Assembly (NCBI GenBank): GCA_014621425.1
Contig: JAANBB010000249.1
Span: forward strand, 1 to 58,633
Origin: Cylindrodendrum hubeiense
Lineage: Eukaryota > Ascomycota > Sordariomycetes > Hypocreales > Nectriaceae
Reading direction: 5' to 3'
Length of the DNA stretch: 58,633 nt
Shown: one piece after another, positions 1 to 12,600 of the stretch
Position numbering within the stretch: position 1 is the stretch's first letter
Layout: the number at the start of each line of letters is the position of its first letter
Notes under the pieces: model-generated
Database searches by the model: none
Told to the model about the DNA's origin: nothing
Seen by the model: only the letters and a program-made list of their open reading frames with translations
Translations under genes and position numbers: made by a program

Positions 1-341
1 GCTTGTCCTTCTTGTCCCTCTTGGCCCTCTTGGCTCCTGCTCCCCCTTGTCCCCCGGTCCCTTGGTCCCCTTGTCGGAAAAAAGCGTCGGGGCAATTCAA
101 TTACATATCAGTTAATCTCCTTCGCTCTCTGTCTCTTCTTCACCCTCACCTCCGACTTGTTCTTGTTCCTCATCCAAGGTACTTGAATTGCGGGCTCCTC
201 TGCTCTTCATCGCCCTTCTTCCTCCCGTCTCGGGTCCCTTCCTCACTGCAGTGTCTCTGCTCTGTTCTGTTCTGTTCTTCCCCGAGAACCGCACCCCAAC
301 CCACCTCAACCAATAATTCACCCACCCGCCGCCTTTTCGCG
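1..341 (+). promoter_or_regulatory. 5' flank and leader of CYP51B
   Basis: No gene is visible here. The stretch is strikingly pyrimidine-rich on the + strand, with long CT runs between positions 1 and 300, as is common just upstream of strongly expressed fungal genes. It ends in the CYP51B start context at 342. The window begins inside this region, so the full promoter is not visible. I could not point to a specific sterol-response element. Confidence 0.5.
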
Positions 342-2110
<1,769 letters not shown>

Positions 2111-2720
2111 ATGGAGTGAAGTGGGAGGAAACAATCAAACTTGTATATACGCAGCAATGCGACGGGCGTGCTGAGGAGTTGAGAGCATAATGATTTGGCT
2201 GGTATGAAAACCCTTTGCTGCGCAGTGGCGGCGAAGAGCCCCAGCAGTACAACTATACGTATCTTAATATAAAACCGTTAAGCTAGAAAGATGTGAGGGA
2301 GACTTTGACACGGTGAAGTGACATGTCTGGTATTGGTTCTGTGCATGTTAATCCTGGGCTGCGTCGGCACTGGGATGCCGAGAAAGCCCCACTTGGGGTA
2401 AGACTGCAGCAACATGGCGCCGGCCAACAACTTAACTTACATGGCCTGGACCCGACGAGCATCTCTCAACTTCCCCAGCTCATTCATTCCAACACCATAA
2501 TCGAGGCAATCTGGGTTACATTTCACACAAAGTTTACTTTCCTGGTTAGCCTCGGAGACCTTGGCCCTGTGGTTGATGACGCGACGTGCTGATGAGATCG
2601 ACAGTCCAGGGTTAACAACTGGTTAACCACCCGAAACTCCAACCCAGGGCAAAGTGTTTCAATATATTCCGCCCACGCATCCATACTCACTTGAGAGGAT
2701 CAACCTCATCGATAGACACA
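2111..2720. other. Intergenic, CYP51B 3' end to DUF3074 gene
   Basis: Holds the CYP51B 3' UTR and the promoter of the next gene, both on the + strand. AT-rich stretches around 2250-2290 may carry the CYP51B poly(A) signals. I see no further gene; the short open frames here look random. Confidence 0.5.
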
Positions 2721-3683
2721 ATGGCTGAAGAGTACGGCCCTTTGGTCCGTCTCTGGGGGATCCATCCTTCTCAGCTCCCGCTAGCCGGGGCCAAGGGCGA
2801 CGACCTCAAGTCCCTACTCACCTCGATTCTCAAGGAGGCCCTGCCGTTCATCAGAGCCGTTCCAGCACACCCCTCCGATGCTTCCTCACCATGGAAGCCC
2901 AAGGCTATCAAGACTTTCCCTCACTCCACCGCGAAAGTCCAGCTTTACGAGCGTACCGTGACAGCCGAGCACCTCCGCGCCGTTGTCGAAGAACACCACC
3001 CGATAGGCGTCGACGCCCGGCAGGTCAACCCCGAGACATGGTCGCTGCGCCAGAGCGTCCATGATAATGCTGCTAGGTCAGGCACGGCATCCTGGAATGA
3101 GTTCACGCGGTGCTTCAAGGAGCAGCACGCAGAGGCGGAGGTGGCCTTCACGCCGAATATCGCTGGTATGGAGCGGCACCACGAATGGGATTGCGCGGGC
3201 GTCGAGGTTGAGCTCGAGGCGGGCGATGTGGTTTGGGTGGACTGGACGTTGCGTAGCGAGGAGTCTGTCCACCATCTCCCGAAGCCGTTGCAGCGGCGCG
3301 TGTTTCCCGTGGTACAGGCGACGGCCTCGGTCCGCGGGAGACGGGAGTTTCTGGTGGTGCAGATTGCGGCGCAGGCCGAAGGCGACAAAGCCAGGGCTGC
3401 GGCCACTGGAAGCGGGGACACCGTGAGGGCGGCATACACGAGCGTCGAGGTGGTGAGAGAGACGGCGGACGGCAAGATCGAGTGGACGATGGGGACGGCG
3501 TCTAACGCGGGCGGGGTGTTGCCAGCGTGGATGCAGCGGATGGCGGTGCCCGGGCAGATTTCCAAGGATGTGAATGTTTTTATGCATTGGATTGCGACGG
3601 AGAGGCAGAAGAAAGACAGCGAGATACTGAGAGGGCTCGAAGGAGGAGGAGGAGGAGGAGGAGGAGAACAAGCTGAAGAATAA
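2721..3683 (+). CDS. DUF3074 / START-like domain protein
   Basis: Single-exon gene of 320 aa. The start at 2721 has an ideal CACAATGGC context; an in-frame upstream codon at 2691 is TTG and is not used here. The protein matches the fungal DUF3074 family, which is predicted to fold like START lipid-transfer domains: an N-terminal helical part with a conserved KAIKTFPHSTAKVQLYER segment at about residues 60-77, then a beta-rich core containing VWVDWTLRSEESVHHLPKPL and a C-terminal helix around the VNVFMHW segment. The protein ends in a run of glycines encoded by pure GGA repeats (about 3642-3664), which looks like an expanded microsatellite. The ligand and function of this family are not established. 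Family assignment is by recognition of the conserved segments. Confidence 0.8.
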   Translation: MAEEYGPLVRLWGIHPSQLPLAGAKGDDLKSLLTSILKEALPFIRAVPAHPSDASSPWKPKAIKTFPHSTAKVQLYERTVTAEHLRAVVEEHHPIGVDARQVNPETWSLRQSVHDNAARSGTASWNEFTRCFKEQHAEAEVAFTPNIAGMERHHEWDCAGVEVELEAGDVVWVDWTLRSEESVHHLPKPLQRRVFPVVQATASVRGRREFLVVQIAAQAEGDKARAAATGSGDTVRAAYTSVEVVRETADGKIEWTMGTASNAGGVLPAWMQRMAVPGQISKDVNVFMHWIATERQKKDSEILRGLEGGGGGGGGEQAEE

Positions 3684-4244
3684 GTGTCATGAAGAAGATG
3701 TTGGGCTGTCAACCATTTTGCTGTTCGTCGGAGCTTTCTGTTTAAGCACAATGAGAGATGAATATATACCTCGGTAACTTATTAGTTTTCCTTCCCTTTC
3801 GTGTGAGTTGTCACGATGTTGAGGGTGCCATGATACTAGATATGTACATGCGATTGGTGTTGTAGTTGTGGTAGCTGGGTTTCGTAGCTCCTTCCTCGGC
3901 TGGCCTCCTTCCCACAACTGCCCCAGAAAGCACTTACCTTAAATACAAAGGCCACCAAGAACTTACACTTTCAAGTCCAGAGGTATTTCGTAATACATCC
4001 TCAAACCCTCATTTCCCCAAACGCGCCTCTGTCCCATCATCACGAATTCCAAATCAACTCTGCCAGGGCCAGTCCTTTCGCTGCTATCCTCTTGATAAAA
4101 CCCATGCGCGGATACGTCTTTCTCCCCACTGGATCTCAACTACACCCATATAATACGCCCTGGTGACCATGATCCAGAAACGCCGCCGCTCAGTCCCCCC
4201 CCGGGCTTGCTCCCAACTACGAACCAGCCTCAACTAAAGGCGAC
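3684..4244. other. Intergenic, DUF3074 gene to coiled-coil gene
   Basis: 3' UTR of the DUF3074 gene followed by a C-rich, pyrimidine-rich leader of the next + strand gene (about 4050-4240). No other coding signal is visible. Confidence 0.45.
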
Positions 4245-5156
4245 ATGCAAAACCTCAACACAGCCACTCCCCTTACCGTGCCGACACATGACTCAAACCT
4301 CTTTGACCGGGCTGATGCACTCGCCAAGATGACCTTCGAGCTCAACCTCCGCGCCGTCTGCGGTCACGCCGATCGCCTCGAACGTGACGTGCGCAAGCTT
4401 GTGGTGTGTACAGAGCAGGATAAAGAATTTCGGTACGACAACGAAAAGCGCATGGTTGAGATGATGCGCGAAATTCAATCTGTGAGGACGCAAATGGCCA
4501 GGGCGACCCATAGTCAAGTGGACATAAAGAGTGGCTTTGAAAGGCAGCAGCAGGAGATGGCTGAGATCATCGATGGGTTTAGGAGGGAAATGGTGGATCT
4601 GAGGGGCTTTATCGACAGTGTTTCCAGTCAACTTGACCAGTTCTCAAGCCCCGACGACATAGACAAGGACATTCAAGTCCCACCCGCATCTTCTCGTGGT
4701 ATGGAGACACGGGCTATGCGCCGTGCATGCAAACAAGCTGACACACAGCCTCCAGACCAACAAAGTAAGAAACACCCGGTATCGCAGTTGGCATCTTCCC
4801 TGGCTGACTGTTGTTCAGGTACAGCGGCGGTGAAGCCCAAGTCCCGAATCCAAGAAGCCATCAACTCCACTCGCCGCTGGAATCGCGACCACAAGGTCAC
4901 CTCTCTCCCGGACTCTCATTTCACCGCAAACTACCTGAAGAAACAATCGCAGCGAGACCCGGACATGGCAGTTCTTCTCCAGCGCTCACTCCAGAAACGG
5001 ATTCGCCTTCGGGCTGCTCGCACTTCGAGAAGGACTTTGCCCCAGCCCCGGAACCTCGAGGAGCTTTGCCGGGATGTGGTGTGGCAGGATGTCATTGACA
5101 TGGTTCAAGATGTCTTGGTGGCAAATGGCGAGAGATCGGCCAGGTTGTTGGGATGA
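4245..5156 (+). CDS. Hypothetical coiled-coil protein
   Basis: Unrecognised protein. The open frame is continuous for 303 codons, but it contains a convincing in-phase intron at 4765-4818 (GTAAGA donor, GCTGAC branch point, TTCAG acceptor, 54 nt), so the mature product is probably 285 aa from exons 4245-4764 and 4819-5156. The N-terminal half (about residues 25-140) is rich in charged heptad-like helix and likely forms a coiled coil. The C-terminal part is very basic (RRWNRD, KRIRLRAARTSRR) and ends in an LEELCRDVVWQDVIDMV helix. No catalytic motif, signal peptide or membrane segment is seen. It converges with TAF7 downstream. The ORF is reliable as coding because its codon use matches its neighbours; the function is unknown. 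Confidence 0.7.
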   Translation: MQNLNTATPLTVPTHDSNLFDRADALAKMTFELNLRAVCGHADRLERDVRKLVVCTEQDKEFRYDNEKRMVEMMREIQSVRTQMARATHSQVDIKSGFERQQQEMAEIIDGFRREMVDLRGFIDSVSSQLDQFSSPDDIDKDIQVPPASSRGMETRAMRRACKQADTQPPDQQSKKHPVSQLASSLADCCSGTAAVKPKSRIQEAINSTRRWNRDHKVTSLPDSHFTANYLKKQSQRDPDMAVLLQRSLQKRIRLRAARTSRRTLPQPRNLEELCRDVVWQDVIDMVQDVLVANGERSARLLG

Positions 5157-5457
5157 GGGATGGTGTGCTGAGTGACAGTGAGATGGCATCGTGGCGTATG
5201 CAAGATAATCATGGTTATGAACATATGAAGCAGATAAGTGAGATGGCGAGCAGCGTCGTCAAGGGCCCGAAAAGAGAACCATGATCTTAAAAAAAGCCCT
5301 TCCGGGCATTAACATATACGGATGTGGTATTTTAAGTCTAAACCCGTAAATCAGCCTTCCATTCCCCTTCCTAGTCAACACCTCAAACGCCGTTTTGCCT
5401 CCTTTGAGTAATATCCACAATAACCTGCTCTTCCCTCTTGCACTGTCATCATCCATC
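5157..5457. other. Convergent 3' region
   Basis: About 300 bp shared as 3' UTR by the coiled-coil gene (+) and TAF7 (-). Nothing else is seen. Confidence 0.4.
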
Positions 5458-6957
5458 CTAGTCATCAATCTCGATGCCGATTGACGATTTCTTGAGCTCA
5501 ATCTCAGACTTGAGCTGCTTGATCTGAGCCTCAAGACGGGTCCGCAGGATCTTGTTGTGGGTGCGGCCCAGCTCGACCTGCTTGTTGCCAAGCTGCTTCG
5601 AAAGGTCGGCGATGATGTCCTTGACGCCCTGCTCCTCGTCGCGCTGCGCACGGGCGTCTTCATCTAGGTCATCATCATCGTCGTCGTCATCGTCGTCGTC
5701 TGATATCTCCTCGGACTCGTCGGCTTCGATGCTGTCGTGGACGGCGGGCGTGTTGACTTGGGTGGCGGTCATCGGCGTGCCTATGTCAAGGCCGGTGGCA
5801 GGCGTCTCGGCCATGAGATCGTCCGCAAAGGCGGCCTCGAGATCGGCCTCAAGGTCGTCGTCACCATCCTCGCCAAACATGTCTTGACTCTGGAAGTAGT
5901 CCATGCTGTCATCCACCTCGCCCTCGGCATCCTCGTCGCCGTCCTCGTCGTCGCCATCTTGGTTCCGTTCGTCGACCCATTCCCATTTGGTGGCGCCCGC
6001 CTTAGCATCCTCCGCGAGCAAGCGTTCGACTTCGGCTTCTTTGTCTTCAATCTCCTTCCGGCTGATGGTTTTTGCGAAGCGTCGATTGAGACAGTCGTGC
6101 ATGGGGGGTGTCAGGCCGTGTGGCCACTTGAAATGTGTGTCGATCATGCTAGGAAGGGGAGCCTGTTTGGCTTCGGCATCGTTGGCTACCCTCTGGAAGA
6201 CCAGCAGCATCTGACAGATATCAGCTGACTTGAGGAAGGATTTGCGATCCCACGTCTTCATCGCCTCAGTGATGGTGGGCAAATCGACCATGACGGCTGC
6301 ATATCGCTGGCCCTTGACCGTCAACAGGGCCCGGCGCGTGTCCTCTTCAAAGAATTTGAGTTGGATATCGGCTCCGCCCATGCTTCGCGCAACGCCCATC
6401 TTGCTATTCTCCATACACCAGCGCACATAGTCGCAGTGCTCTCCCGGCATCATTCGTAGAACAAACTGCTCCTCGATTGAAGGGTCCTTTTCGCGGTCAC
6501 TGGCCTCGGAGTCGTACCCATCGCCAGGCGGATGCATAGGCGCCCGGCCCTTGGGCTTCACTACCAGCGTCGGGGTCATGGCGGATTTTGACATGGCAGA
6601 TTTGGTCATTGCGGACTTGGACATGTTGGACTTGGTCGCCTTGAGCTTGATCTTAGTCGGCGGGTGCGACGCCGAGAGGGGTTCGTCATCGTCATCGTCG
6701 TGCGGTCGTTTCTTGCTCTCGACCAGCTTCTGCGTCGGCTTGGTTTGCCTTCCCGCCTTGGTCTTTGCGGGAGGCTTGTCGGCGGGTGTCGAAGGGGTAG
6801 AGTGTGAAACCTTGAGCTTGACCTTGCGATTGCTCTCGGTGGGCGTCGGCGCGGCGGTCGTGGCAGAGGGTGTCGCGTTGGCATCGGCGACGAAAGATGA
6901 GGATCGACTGACGTTGATCTTGAGTCGCGGCTTCGGTGGTAGCGCTGGTGTAGACAT
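5458..6957 (-). CDS. taf7: TFIID subunit 7 (TAFII55 family)
   Basis: Single-exon gene of 499 aa. TAF7 is a TFIID component that binds TAF1 and regulates its activity during RNA polymerase II pre-initiation complex assembly in the nucleus. Residues about 158-300 form the TAFII55 N-terminal domain, beginning at the diagnostic DPSIEEQFVLRMMPGEHCDYVRW segment and ending near the PPMHDCLNRRFAK stretch. The first 150 residues are a disordered Lys/Ser/Thr/Pro-rich tail with a short SKSAM-type repeat at 112-128. After the domain come acidic regions including a run of eleven Asp residues, then a C-terminal amphipathic coiled-coil helix. The start lies in a CACCATG context at 6957. The gene is longer than the animal protein because of the fungal tails. 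Confidence rests on the very conserved core domain. Confidence 0.93.
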   Translation of the reverse strand: MSTPALPPKPRLKINVSRSSSFVADANATPSATTAAPTPTESNRKVKLKVSHSTPSTPADKPPAKTKAGRQTKPTQKLVESKKRPHDDDDDEPLSASHPPTKIKLKATKSNMSKSAMTKSAMSKSAMTPTLVVKPKGRAPMHPPGDGYDSEASDREKDPSIEEQFVLRMMPGEHCDYVRWCMENSKMGVARSMGGADIQLKFFEEDTRRALLTVKGQRYAAVMVDLPTITEAMKTWDRKSFLKSADICQMLLVFQRVANDAEAKQAPLPSMIDTHFKWPHGLTPPMHDCLNRRFAKTISRKEIEDKEAEVERLLAEDAKAGATKWEWVDERNQDGDDEDGDEDAEGEVDDSMDYFQSQDMFGEDGDDDLEADLEAAFADDLMAETPATGLDIGTPMTATQVNTPAVHDSIEADESEEISDDDDDDDDDDDLDEDARAQRDEEQGVKDIIADLSKQLGNKQVELGRTHNKILRTRLEAQIKQLKSEIELKKSSIGIEIDD

Positions 6958-7788
6958 GGTGGCGACGGAGAGGGCTCCTCGAGGAGTGGGCGTAGCTCAA
7001 GAGCGAACGATGCTGTCTGCTCGACGCTGAGGAGCCTGGTGCAAGTTCGAGCGCCCTGTATCAATCCGGCGGAGGGTCATCCGCGATACTTGGCCGAGAT
7101 GCGGGGCGCAGGCCTCGAAGAGGTGAGGCAAAGGTCGGGAATGAGGCTCGCGATGTTGGTGTGTATGGTGAGTTGAGGTTGAAATGCAACAAGCAATGTT
7201 AAGGTCAGGTACAGGTGTAGGCGCGAGTCGCGGGAGCGTGGCGCTGCTCCACTTTTATCCGCGTAAAGCCACAAGTTGGAGGTCCTGAGGCTGGCGAGCG
7301 AGGATCGACTTTACAAACGTCTGGGTTTCAACACTACACTCAAATTGGCCGAATATGAACAGGCTTTATAGCTTAACCCTTTCCAGGTCGCATAAGTGTC
7401 AATCGATTTGTGTACCTGGTCACTTGGGTTGATGCCGACTTCTACAAGAGAGGACAGTCCGTCACTGCATACATTCACTGACATTCTGCAAGCATCAACT
7501 GTCAACATGCATGGTATTGTATTGTGTTGAGATTCAACCACAGATCGGCTTGCCTATATGAGCCTGATTACTTGTCGCAATAGGTACAACGAACGTAAGA
7601 GATAAACGAAAAGCAGCATCAAGTTGTCGCTTAAGAATGAATACATGCCGCCAACCAACGCCTACCAGTGCCCCGTGAAATGGGTGGGTATATTTTCGAG
7701 CCTCCTCCTAAGTCTCTGATAATTATGAGACAGGGAACAAATCAATGCGCCGGGAGTGAATGCATAACAATGATTGGGCCGTCAAGAA
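6958..7788. other. Intergenic, TAF7 promoter and 3' end of the GT-like gene
   Basis: Both flanking genes read leftwards, so this holds the TAF7 promoter (right of 6957) and the 3' UTR of the glycosyltransferase-like gene. The sequence becomes AT-richer around 7300-7780. No gene is visible. Confidence 0.45.
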
Positions 7789-9630
7789 TCACCAGTTGAT
7801 TCCAGTCCATCCGTACGACCCGTCAACATTCACCCAGCCGGCCTTTTCGATGCCATCTTCCCAGCCCATCATCACGGCCAACAGTCGACATCCCATGGCG
7901 CTCACGGCACAAACCACCTGATCACTTGCACCAGCAAGCACTGCCAAGTCCATCATGTACGCCCGTCCAATGAGGCTCCGCAATCTCAGCGTCGACTCTG
8001 AAGGGGGCGCCATGTGTTTCGCCTCCATGTTCACATTGTCCACATCCACGCCGTTGGGGGCATTGGCGGCGTTGTTCTTGCGATCAACGCCGAGGTTCCA
8101 AAACATGGGTGCAAAGAAGCCGCCCTCCCAACCAAAGGTTTCGTCCACAAAATGGCGGAGCGCATGTGGGTTAGGGTTGGCTTCGTCAATGGCCACTTTC
8201 GAGGCTAGACGGATTCGCTCCTGTGAAGCGACAACGTTTGAGAACTCGGATTCCTCGTATACGGTAGGGTCATCGGTGGCGAGGATCGTCATGGAATCGC
8301 GGTTGGTGATGGCGTCTCCCGAAGACTTATTGTAGTACTCTTCCACCAGATTTCCGGCAGTCTCGAGAAACACCTCAGAGGGGATATAACCATCGCGGTA
8401 CTGGTACTCGATGGGATGTTGGTCTCCATGGCGAATATGGAGTCCAATGACGGGCACATCCGGAGTATTGGAGTCGTCCACCTTGGCTTTGGTCCGGATT
8501 CCATTAACACGGCCATCCACATATGCCTGGTCCTGCTTGTTGAGGCCAAACATAGCCTGGTATCCAATGTGGGCAAGCTCAAACAGACCTCGCAATCCAC
8601 TGTCGGTGCCAGCCACGCGGTTGCTCTTGGCCAGCAAGGCTGGGAATATCTCCTTAGCAGTCACAGTGGAGACGACCAGGTGCCGAGCTTGGAAGGGGCA
8701 GGGAACCATGTGGTGTCGAGGAGGCGGCCGGCAGTCGGGGATGGGAGGAGAGGCGAAGATGTCGGTGTAAGGACCATAGGCCCAGCGGCTGTCGTCGATG
8801 AAGAAGGCCCGGCCCTGCTCCTTGGCCAGCCCATAGAAGGTCCACATCATCATAAGAGTGTTTCCCAAGCCCGCATCCGGAGTCTCCAACACAAAGATCA
8901 TGGAGCTCTGGCAGACAGGCTTGTATTTGATCGATTCCTGGTCCGCCCCAACGACATGACCGACTTCTTTGACGGCGTGGAGTCCCTTGGACGGAGCAGG
9001 CAACAGGCCCGTCCTTTCGGCCTCATATACATCAACAAAGTAGTCATCCGGAGCATCGTAGCTCAACATCGTCTGTTCCGAAATGGGGGTTTTGTGATGA
9101 AGGTCTCTGGCTCGGGAGGAAACTTCTCGACACTGTCCACTCATGTCTGCGTACTGGTCAATGGACAGGGGAAAGTCATAATCGTGAGGGATAGAAATGG
9201 TCCACTTCGATCGGCCCTTGTTGTCGCTAATAACGACGGGTGTGGGAAAGTCGGGCAGGGCGTCCTGGCCAACCATTTCGAGATCCTCCTGCGGAGCAAA
9301 GTAGGGCCAGACCGCAGGTATGGCATCGCGGTTCCCGAAGAGAAGGATAATGAGATAAACGGTGGTAAGTAGTCCCGCAAGAAAAAAGAGGCGGCGAAAG
9401 ACTCGGCTCGGCCGAGCGACCAGAATCTGAGAGGGAGACCTCTTGGGTCTCGGGACCAAGGCTGGAAGACTCGGGGAGGGCGGAGGAGAGAAGAGAAGGT
9501 GGTTGAAGTTGAATCGAGAAGAGGTTGAAGAGAGTGGACCGCGGTCGAGGTGGTTGTAGGAACCGCCTCGACGGAGGTTCAATCGAGCCGGGGCAACCAG
9601 CATTTTGGTGTGAGTTGAATGAGACGACAT
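7789..9630 (-). CDS. Type II membrane protein, fucosyltransferase-like
   Basis: Single-exon gene of 613 aa. The ATG at 9630 has a good GACACCATG context; the open frame continues 60 nt upstream without another ATG. A short basic cytoplasmic tail is followed by one membrane segment (about residues 81-99, LFFLAGLLTTVYLIILLFG), then a large lumenal domain, the layout of Golgi glycosyltransferases. The domain has a GLGNTLMMMW motif (254-263), which resembles the donor-site Gly loop of GT-B fucosyltransferases, and HIRHGD at 398-403, which resembles the HxRxxD basic motif of the alpha-1,6- and O-fucosyltransferase superfamily. A late ILATDDPTVYEE segment fits the same fold. The donor and acceptor are unknown, and fucose itself is not demonstrated. 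The family is widely distributed in filamentous fungi but poorly studied. Confidence 0.75.
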   Translation of the reverse strand: MSSHSTHTKMLVAPARLNLRRGGSYNHLDRGPLSSTSSRFNFNHLLFSPPPSPSLPALVPRPKRSPSQILVARPSRVFRRLFFLAGLLTTVYLIILLFGNRDAIPAVWPYFAPQEDLEMVGQDALPDFPTPVVISDNKGRSKWTISIPHDYDFPLSIDQYADMSGQCREVSSRARDLHHKTPISEQTMLSYDAPDDYFVDVYEAERTGLLPAPSKGLHAVKEVGHVVGADQESIKYKPVCQSSMIFVLETPDAGLGNTLMMMWTFYGLAKEQGRAFFIDDSRWAYGPYTDIFASPPIPDCRPPPRHHMVPCPFQARHLVVSTVTAKEIFPALLAKSNRVAGTDSGLRGLFELAHIGYQAMFGLNKQDQAYVDGRVNGIRTKAKVDDSNTPDVPVIGLHIRHGDQHPIEYQYRDGYIPSEVFLETAGNLVEEYYNKSSGDAITNRDSMTILATDDPTVYEESEFSNVVASQERIRLASKVAIDEANPNPHALRHFVDETFGWEGGFFAPMFWNLGVDRKNNAANAPNGVDVDNVNMEAKHMAPPSESTLRLRSLIGRAYMMDLAVLAGASDQVVCAVSAMGCRLLAVMMGWEDGIEKAGWVNVDGSYGWTGINW

Positions 9631-12600
9631 GGTGTCGTCAGGGTGAAAGGATCGTATATAAGCTGTGAAGGAAGGACGGTGGTTGACCAAAGAGAGTGAA
9701 ACTGAAGTCGAACGAGGTGGTTCGAGTCGAGATCAAGATATGTTGTGTTGTGGCTTGAAGTGAAGCATGTAAGGGCGTTCGACGTCGAAACAAGCCCCGG
9801 GGGTGAAGGAGTGACAAGAAGAGGGAGTGTGTAGGGCGTCAAGCCGCTGGTGCAACCAGGAAAGCGAATAGAGACAGAATAGTCGTGGGTAGATGAAGCT
9901 ACATTTGAGTAGGCGCGAAAGCAACGTCTCTCCCTGTGTGCTTAAGCACGAGCAGTGGAAGAAGAAGAGGACGAAGTAGAAGAGAGGGCGGCGTCGACGA
10001 CTGTATTCATCAACGGAACTAGGCTAGCTCGGCCAAGGCTTTCTTCCCAGGTCAGCTTCAGCTCGGGTCAGCTAGAGATGAGGCGAGACGGGAAATGATC
10101 GAGGACGTCGAAACCACACAGGCTCAAGCAAAAAGGAAGGGAGGGGCGTGAGAGAAGAGAAGGACGCTCGAGGGGCGGATCAAATCAACGGGTCGGAAGC
10201 CCAAAGAAGAAGCAGACGAAGATATGAGGAAGGGAGCGGACGGGAGAAGCAAACAAACAAAAAACGGGGTGCAGAGGAAGACGTCAAGCCCCCGTGCGTA
10301 GAAATGGAGGGTGAGGGTGAGATTGGGGTGGGTGAAGAGGAAGGAAGCGCAGGAAGGAAGCGTCGGGATGCAGGATGTTGGCGTTTGGCGCTGGCAGGCG
10401 CTGGCGTTGGCCTGGGCGCCGAGCGTTGGACGTTGGCGGGCGGGCACCAAAGCCGCCAAAACGGATGAGATGGGCCCCGCCGGGCCAGGGAAGGACCCCG
10501 GGACTCGGGGTTGGCGTTCCATAGTGGCCCATGGCAGGGTTTCGTCTTGTGCCTGTGCCTGTCTTGGTGTCTTGGGGCCGCTGTGCCTTGTGTGTATCGA
10601 GTAATATGCCGCCCAGGGTTCGATCGCTAAAAAGGCGTTGGCACCTAGGAAGGGAAGGGAGCTCCGGGGCTACGGCCATTTTGCCTTCCCAAGGCAGGTA
10701 GCTACAGGTAGCGAGCTGCCCGACTTTACCGAGATGCGATTCACCAGACCGCTCGGAGGTATTACCGTATTACGAGCCATGGACTGCATGTCACTTCGGT
10801 ATGGACTATTGATACTCTGAGATGCAACGGCAGGAGGGCATACTACGCTGTACTGTACACCACGGCCGGATCCCTCTCATCCTCACTATTAACATCGATC
10901 CGACAGCTTCCTCCAGGAAACCTTGTGCTAAATGCCCCCGCTCCTCAGACCATATCTGTCAGATGGATGCCGCAAGCCCCCAAGACCGGCGGCATCGGGA
11001 GGCTCCAACGGCCGTCACTAGTTGCAGATAGATTGATTACCTCAGGGGGTGTGTGAGAGTGAGTAAGCGCGACTGAGAGACCGACTGAGCGAGAGCGAGC
11101 ACAGACGGGCCGTAGCACAAGGACTAGCAGACTTTGGCGGCAAGACCAGCGAGAGGCCAACGTTAAACCAGGATCCATTGCGATGATGACACAGGAAACA
11201 GACACACGATACACAGACCAGAGGCAGGTGGTTAGAGGTTGGAGAGGGCCGGTTGCTCGACAGCCAACCAAGACAGGGCCCCTCACAAACATGGAACACT
11301 TGAAATAGCCATGTTTATGCTGAGAGAACCAAAAGACCATAGAGGGACCACACACACACACAAGCAGGACAGGATGAGGTGGCAATGGGAGAAGCAACAC
11401 AAGGACCGACATGGAGCAACTCCTGCGACAAGGTTGCAGTGCTACATCGAAGATACTATGGGCCGAGTTATTGGCCATTCTCCAGTCCTGCCTCATCCCC
11501 CATCCTGATCCTGCGCCCGATCATCCTCCTCCTGCTCTTGGCTAAAGGAAAAGAAAAAAGAAAAAAGAAGGGTACTTCTCCCCAGAGTCACTTCCTGATA
11601 GAAAAGCGCCTGGGAGAATACATGCGACCCGAGTCTCACGCTCGTCTCGCCCCCCAGTTCGCAAAGTCCCCAAGTCCCTGACATAATACATACATAATCT
11701 GCAGGAACGCGGTGGCTTGACAGGGGTTGCAGCGCCCAAAGCCCCCCCCGAACCGCCCCATACGTAGGTAGAAAGGCCCCATACCGACGTAGAGAGGCCC
11801 CGTCGAAAAAGGCGGCCGCTGCGCGCCTCTTTGCTAGCCCGTTTCATGTTGAAAGCCCAGCCAGAGAGGTCCAGCGTCCAAGCCAGGATTGCGGGCCAAT
11901 CGCTGGCGGCCTGGCTCGAAGCTCAAGCTGTTCAACGGACCATGGCAATCTCGGCGCCGCCTTGAGACTGCTTTCGTACGAGGCAGACGGAGACCGGTCG
12001 CCGGCTTGCCATTGGGCCCTTGTCAGCCTGGCCTACCAAGGTGCACTCACTAGCAGCAGCCTGCAGCATCCCGCAGCAGGTTTTCGTCCCGTCTATGGAT
12101 CCCCAATCTCTCTGTTTCGGTGTCCAAGGTACAAGTGTCTAGCTGCGTGAGAGTACGGAGTAGACCTTGATCCTGGCCCTCGCATCGGACAGCTTGGCAG
12201 TGTTCTATACCAAACATGCCCTTTCTCTCAGACACAGAGATGAGAAATATAGAGAAACAAAACAAAGTCAGAAACAAAACAAAGTCAGAAACAAAACAAC
12301 GTCTCTTCTCGGCGGACGCTCGTGCTCTGTCTGCATGTCTGTACTTGTACTTCATGTGCCCCGTGTTTTGCGTGTTTTGCGTGTTTTACGTGCTTTGCCT
12401 TGACCACAGAGTCGCCGCGGAGCAGGTTTCGCCCATTGTCTCGCTAATTCTCCCGCATTCATGCTCTCGCCATCCCACACACCACGCAGCCCACAGCCCA
12501 CACAGTCTACTGCCCACAACACACTGCCTACAGCCCACCGCCACTTCACCTCACACTGCCCACGTCTCGCCATGCCTCAGAAGTAGTGGTTGAGATGCCC

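Noticed and set aside
9631..9690. Upstream extension of the GT-like protein.
   Set aside because: It begins with a TTG codon and has no ATG; the ATG at 9630 has good context.
10610..10640. tRNA-like B box GGGTTCGATCGC.
   Set aside because: No A box, acceptor stem or cloverleaf could be drawn from the preceding 70 bases.
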